Shown here in pieces: positions 5,747 through 8,359 of a stretch of DNA of 8,359 bases (position 1 is the stretch's first letter; each line of letters begins with the position of its first letter). The notes under the pieces were generated by a model that was not told the DNA's origin, did no database searches, and saw only the letters and a program-made list of their open reading frames with translations. The DNA is from an uncultured Collinsella sp. (GTDB lineage Bacteria > Actinomycetota > Coriobacteriia > Coriobacteriales > Coriobacteriaceae). Position numbers and translations under genes: made by a program. The stretch is taken from contig CABQNA010000055.1 in NCBI GenBank assembly GCA_902465425.1, forward strand, positions 1 to 8,359. The letters are read 5' to 3'.

Positions 5747-5983
5747 ATGGCAGATCAGAAGACCTTCGAGCGCGTTTGCGACGTTATCCGCGAGACCGCC
5801 GGTCTTGACGATGTTGAGATGAAGCCCGAGTCCACGCTCGAGGAGATTGGTCTCGACAGCCTGGGCACCGTCGAGATCCTCGTCGCCGTCGAGGACGAGT
5901 TTGGCATCCAGCTCGATACCGAGGAGAACCCCAAGACGGTCGGCGAGTTCGCCGATACGGTCGAGGCGGCATTGGAGAAGTAG
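5747..5983 (+). CDS. acpP: Acyl carrier protein
   Basis: Small acidic cytosolic carrier that holds growing acyl chains on a 4'-phosphopantetheine arm. The 78-residue product has the four-helix ACP pattern, many Asp/Glu residues, and the attachment serine Ser38 in GLDSLGTVE at the start of helix II. The residue after DSL is Gly where E. coli has Asp, a tolerated position. AAGGAG (5734-5739) lies 7 nt before the ATG. The 51-nt gap from fabH contains a 10-bp palindrome GCCCTAGGGC (5717-5726). Only 2 nt separate its stop from the fabK ATG, so the two are probably translationally coupled. Confidence 0.96.
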   Translation: MADQKTFERVCDVIRETAGLDDVEMKPESTLEEIGLDSLGTVEILVAVEDEFGIQLDTEENPKTVGEFADTVEAALEK

Positions 5984-5985
5984 AG

Positions 5986-6888
5986 ATGCTCAAGACTCCT
6001 CTCTGCGATCTGCTCGGCATCGAAAAGCCCGTGTTCCAGGGCGGTATGGCCTGGATTGCCGATGCCTCGCTGGCGTCCGCAGTGTCCGAGGCGGGTGGCT
6101 TAGGCATCATCGCGGCCATGAACGCCGACGCCAACTGGCTTCGCGATCAGATTCATGAGCTGCGCACCAAGACGGATAAGCCCTTTGGCGTCAACGTCAT
6201 GCTCATGAGCCCGTTTGCCGACGAGGTCGCGCAGGTCGTGATTGACGAGCGAGTTCCGGTCGTCGTGACGGGCGCCGGCAATCCCACCAAGTACATGAAG
6301 GCGTGGAACGAGGCAGGCATCAAGGTCATCCCGGTCGTTGCCTCGGTGGCGCTGGCTCGTCTCGTGGCGCGTCGCGGAGCCACTGCCGTGGTTGCCGAGG
6401 GTACCGAATCGGGCGGCCATATTGGCGAGACCTCGACGATGGCACTGGTGCCGCAGGTCGTCGATGCGGTCGACATTCCCGTCGCCTTTATGCTGGGCGC
6501 CGCCGGCGTGCAAGTGGGTACGCGCTTTCTGGTCGCAGACGAGTGCACCGTATCGGAGCAGTACAAGGAGATGGTCCTGAAGGCCAGCGACACCTCGACG
6601 CGTGCGACCGGCCGTTCGACGGGACACCCGGTGCGCGCCCTCAAGAGCCCCTTCACCAACGCCTATGCCAAGAGCGAGGGTTCCGGTGCGAGTGCCGAGG
6701 AGCTCGGTGCTATGGGAACCGGTGCGCTGCGTAAGGCCGCAAAGGACGGCAATTACGAAGAGGGCTCGTTTTTGTGTGGACAGATTGCCGGCATGGTCAA
6801 CGAGCGCCAAAGCGCACGTGAAATTGTCGATGACCTGGTCGATGGTGCCGAGCGCGTCCTGAGGGGTGCGTGCGCATGGGTAGCGTAG
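5986..6888 (+). CDS. fabK: Enoyl-ACP reductase II, FabK type, missing its FMN phosphate loop
   Basis: FabK is an FMN- and NAD(P)H-dependent TIM-barrel enzyme that reduces the enoyl-ACP double bond, the last step of each elongation cycle. Visible family motifs: FQGGMAW (17-23), GGLGII, DKPFGVN, GAGNP (96-100), and the catalytic histidine His145 in ESGGHIGE. After DIPV (ending Val166) the protein goes straight to AFMLGAAGVQVGTRF. From memory, S. pneumoniae FabK has here a stretch with IAAGGIADG, the glycine loop that binds the FMN phosphate. Lining up the flanks gives 14 missing residues, in frame, and the 300-residue length agrees with such a loss. Function is therefore doubtful unless the loop is replaced some other way. 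The start overlaps the end of acpP closely, with GGAG at 5974-5977 as ribosome site; the gene end overlaps fabD by 13 nt. The related nitronate monooxygenases are an alternative family, but the operon argues for FabK. Confidence 0.88.
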   Translation: MLKTPLCDLLGIEKPVFQGGMAWIADASLASAVSEAGGLGIIAAMNADANWLRDQIHELRTKTDKPFGVNVMLMSPFADEVAQVVIDERVPVVVTGAGNPTKYMKAWNEAGIKVIPVVASVALARLVARRGATAVVAEGTESGGHIGETSTMALVPQVVDAVDIPVAFMLGAAGVQVGTRFLVADECTVSEQYKEMVLKASDTSTRATGRSTGHPVRALKSPFTNAYAKSEGSGASAEELGAMGTGALRKAAKDGNYEEGSFLCGQIAGMVNERQSAREIVDDLVDGAERVLRGACAWVA

Positions 6889-7802
6889 CGTTTCTGTTTG
6901 CCGGCCAGGGTGCCCAGCATCCCGCGATGGGTGTCGACCTCATCGAAGCATCGCCGGCGGCCGCCGAGGTGTTCGCCATTGCCGACGAGGTGCGCCCGGG
7001 GACCAGCGAGCAGTGCCGGAGCGCCTCCAAGGAGGAGCTCTCGCAGACCGAGAACACGCAGCCTTGCGTGTTCGTGCACGACTTGGCAGTCGCCGTCGCC
7101 CTGCGCGAGCGCGGCGTGGTGCCTGCCGCCTGTGCGGGATTCTCGCTGGGCGAGGTCGCTGCGCTCACCTTTGCGGAGGCATTCGATACGCGAGCGGGTT
7201 TTGAGCTCGTATGTGAGCGCGCGGCATTGATGGCCACGGCGGCCGAGCGTCACCCCGGCGGCATGCGCGCCGTCATCAAACTCGATGCAGCGCAAGTCGA
7301 GAACCTGGCAAAACAGGCCGGCGAGGACTGCTGGCCGGTCAACTACAACAGTCCGCAGCAGACGGTTGTTGCCGGGGCGCCCGAGGCGCTGCAGGAGCTC
7401 GACGTCCTGGTAAAAGAGGCTGGCGGCCGCGCTATGAAAGTCGCGGTGTCGGGTGCATTTCATAGCCCCTATATGGCCGAGGCGACTGAGGGGCTGGTGA
7501 CGTATATCCAAGCCGGCCACGCGCCGTCTCCGCTGCTGATTCCGGTCATGGCAAATATGACAGCGGCGCCCTATCCGGCCGACCCGCAGACGGCATCGGA
7601 GGTGCTGGCCAACCAGGTGAGCCATGCCGTGCGCTGGGTCGACACGCTGCATGCTCTGCAGGATCAAGGCATCGACACGTTTATTGAGGTCGGCCCCGGC
7701 AAAACGCTGTCCGGCCTGGTCAAGCGTACGTTGAGCGACGTTCGCGTGTATTCGTGCGAAACGGCCGAGCAGGTCGCAGCTATTGCCGACGAGCTCGCAT
7801 AG
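6876..7802 (+). CDS. fabD: Malonyl-CoA:ACP transacylase
   Basis: Transfers malonyl from CoA to ACP, supplying the extender unit for FabH and later condensing enzymes. With ATG 6876 the protein is 308 residues, the usual FabD length. GTG 6870 adds two residues, but it sits only 3 nt from the GAGGGG ribosome site (6861-6866), so ATG is preferred. Motifs: FLFAGQGAQ (6-14), nucleophile Ser90 in GFSLGEVAAL, Arg115 in CERAALM, catalytic His196 in SGAFHSPYM, and EVGPGKTLSGL near the C-terminus. The residue before the nucleophile is Phe where E. coli has His. The start overlaps the fabK end, indicating coupled translation. fabG follows after 30 nt. Confidence 0.96.
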   Translation: MGSVAFLFAGQGAQHPAMGVDLIEASPAAAEVFAIADEVRPGTSEQCRSASKEELSQTENTQPCVFVHDLAVAVALRERGVVPAACAGFSLGEVAALTFAEAFDTRAGFELVCERAALMATAAERHPGGMRAVIKLDAAQVENLAKQAGEDCWPVNYNSPQQTVVAGAPEALQELDVLVKEAGGRAMKVAVSGAFHSPYMAEATEGLVTYIQAGHAPSPLLIPVMANMTAAPYPADPQTASEVLANQVSHAVRWVDTLHALQDQGIDTFIEVGPGKTLSGLVKRTLSDVRVYSCETAEQVAAIADELA

Positions 7803-7832
7803 TCCACAGGGCTGTAACCCGAAAGGAATGAC

Positions 7833-8359
7833 ATGGGCAACTTGAACAACGGCACGCTCGAGCGCAACGACTCACGTCTCGTGGCACTGGTCACGGGCGG
7901 CTCGCGCGGCATCGGCCGCGCCTGCGCTGTCGGTCTGGCGGAGGACGGCTTTGATATCGCTGTCGTCTATGCCGGCAGTGTCGATGCGGCGCGCGAGACG
8001 TGCGAAGCCTGCGAGGCGGCTGGCGCCGCGGCACGCGCATATCAATGCGACGTGGCCGACCCCGCTGCCGTCAACGCGTGCGTGGAAGCGGTCCTCAACG
8101 ACTTTGGCTCCATTTGGGCGCTCGTCAACAACGCTGGCATCACCCGCGATGGCCTGCTCATGCGCATGGGCGATGACGCCTTCGATCGCGTGCTCGATGT
8201 CAATCTTAAAGGAACGTTTAACACGACGCGCGCGCTCACCAAGACCTTTATGCGCCAACGCGGCGGCTGCGTCGTCAACATGAGCTCGGTCGTGGGCCTG
8301 ATGGGCAATGCCGGGCAAGCCAACTACGCTGCCTCCAAGGCGGGCGTGATCGCGCTGGC
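7833..8359 (+). CDS. fabG: 3-oxoacyl-[acyl-carrier-protein] reductase, 5' part
   Basis: NADPH-dependent short-chain dehydrogenase that reduces 3-ketoacyl-ACP to 3-hydroxyacyl-ACP. The gene is cut by the window edge: 175 codons are present of roughly 245-260 expected. Visible parts: nucleotide-binding TGGSRGIGRA (21-30), CDVAD, NNAGITRDGLLMRM, NLKGTF and MSSVVGLMGNAGQANYAASKAG. The catalytic residues are Ser152, Tyr165 and Lys169, with the same spacing as in E. coli FabG. ATG 7833 follows AAAGGAA (7822-7827). This start gives about 14 residues ahead of the first beta strand, longer than in E. coli; no better internal start with a ribosome site is seen. Further FAS genes such as fabF or accB would be expected beyond the edge. 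Confidence 0.95.
   Translation, partial: MGNLNNGTLERNDSRLVALVTGGSRGIGRACAVGLAEDGFDIAVVYAGSVDAARETCEACEAAGAAARAYQCDVADPAAVNACVEAVLNDFGSIWALVNNAGITRDGLLMRMGDDAFDRVLDVNLKGTFNTTRALTKTFMRQRGGCVVNMSSVVGLMGNAGQANYAASKAGVIAL

Overview
The window comes from a high-GC bacterium, and I infer an actinobacterium of the class Coriobacteriia (Collinsella/Olsenella-like). This rests on strong G/C-ending codon bias, Shine-Dalgarno-led genes including two TTG starts, and a type II fatty-acid operon that uses FabK rather than FabI. I recognised the families by eye; no database search was run.

Left part (1-3730): a str-type translation operon on the + strand. A terminator-like leader (21-76) is followed by a good promoter (132-160), then rpsL (S12), rpsG (S7), fusA (EF-G) and rpsJ (S10). 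The operon is closed by a very strong intrinsic terminator (3688-3728). Two departures from the textbook layout stand out: tuf is absent after fusA, and rpsJ sits here alone, cut off from any rplC-type S10 operon. S12 carries arginine at position 88, the residue produced by a known streptomycin-resistance mutation.

Middle (3731-4735): birA, a biotin protein ligase without a DNA-binding domain, lies on the - strand, convergent to rpsJ and divergent from the fatty-acid operon. The 176-base divergent spacer holds two copies of a 16-bp dyad (TGTNAACACGTNAACA) 48 bp apart that bracket the likely fabH promoter. These look like a repressor operator pair.

Right part (4736-8359): a FAS-II gene cluster, fabH - acpP - fabK - fabD - fabG, with fabG running off the window end. 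FabH makes the first condensation, AcpP carries the chain, FabD loads malonyl groups, FabG reduces the ketoacyl group and FabK would reduce the enoyl group. BirA fits functionally because it biotinylates the acetyl-CoA carboxylase carrier subunit that supplies malonyl-CoA. FabK is the main anomaly: about 14 residues are missing exactly where the family has its Gly-Gly-Ile FMN phosphate-binding loop, although the frame and all flanking motifs are intact.

I see no mobile element, CRISPR array, tRNA or rRNA. The most interesting items are the FabK motif deletion, the twin fabH operators, S12 Arg88 and the detached rpsJ.
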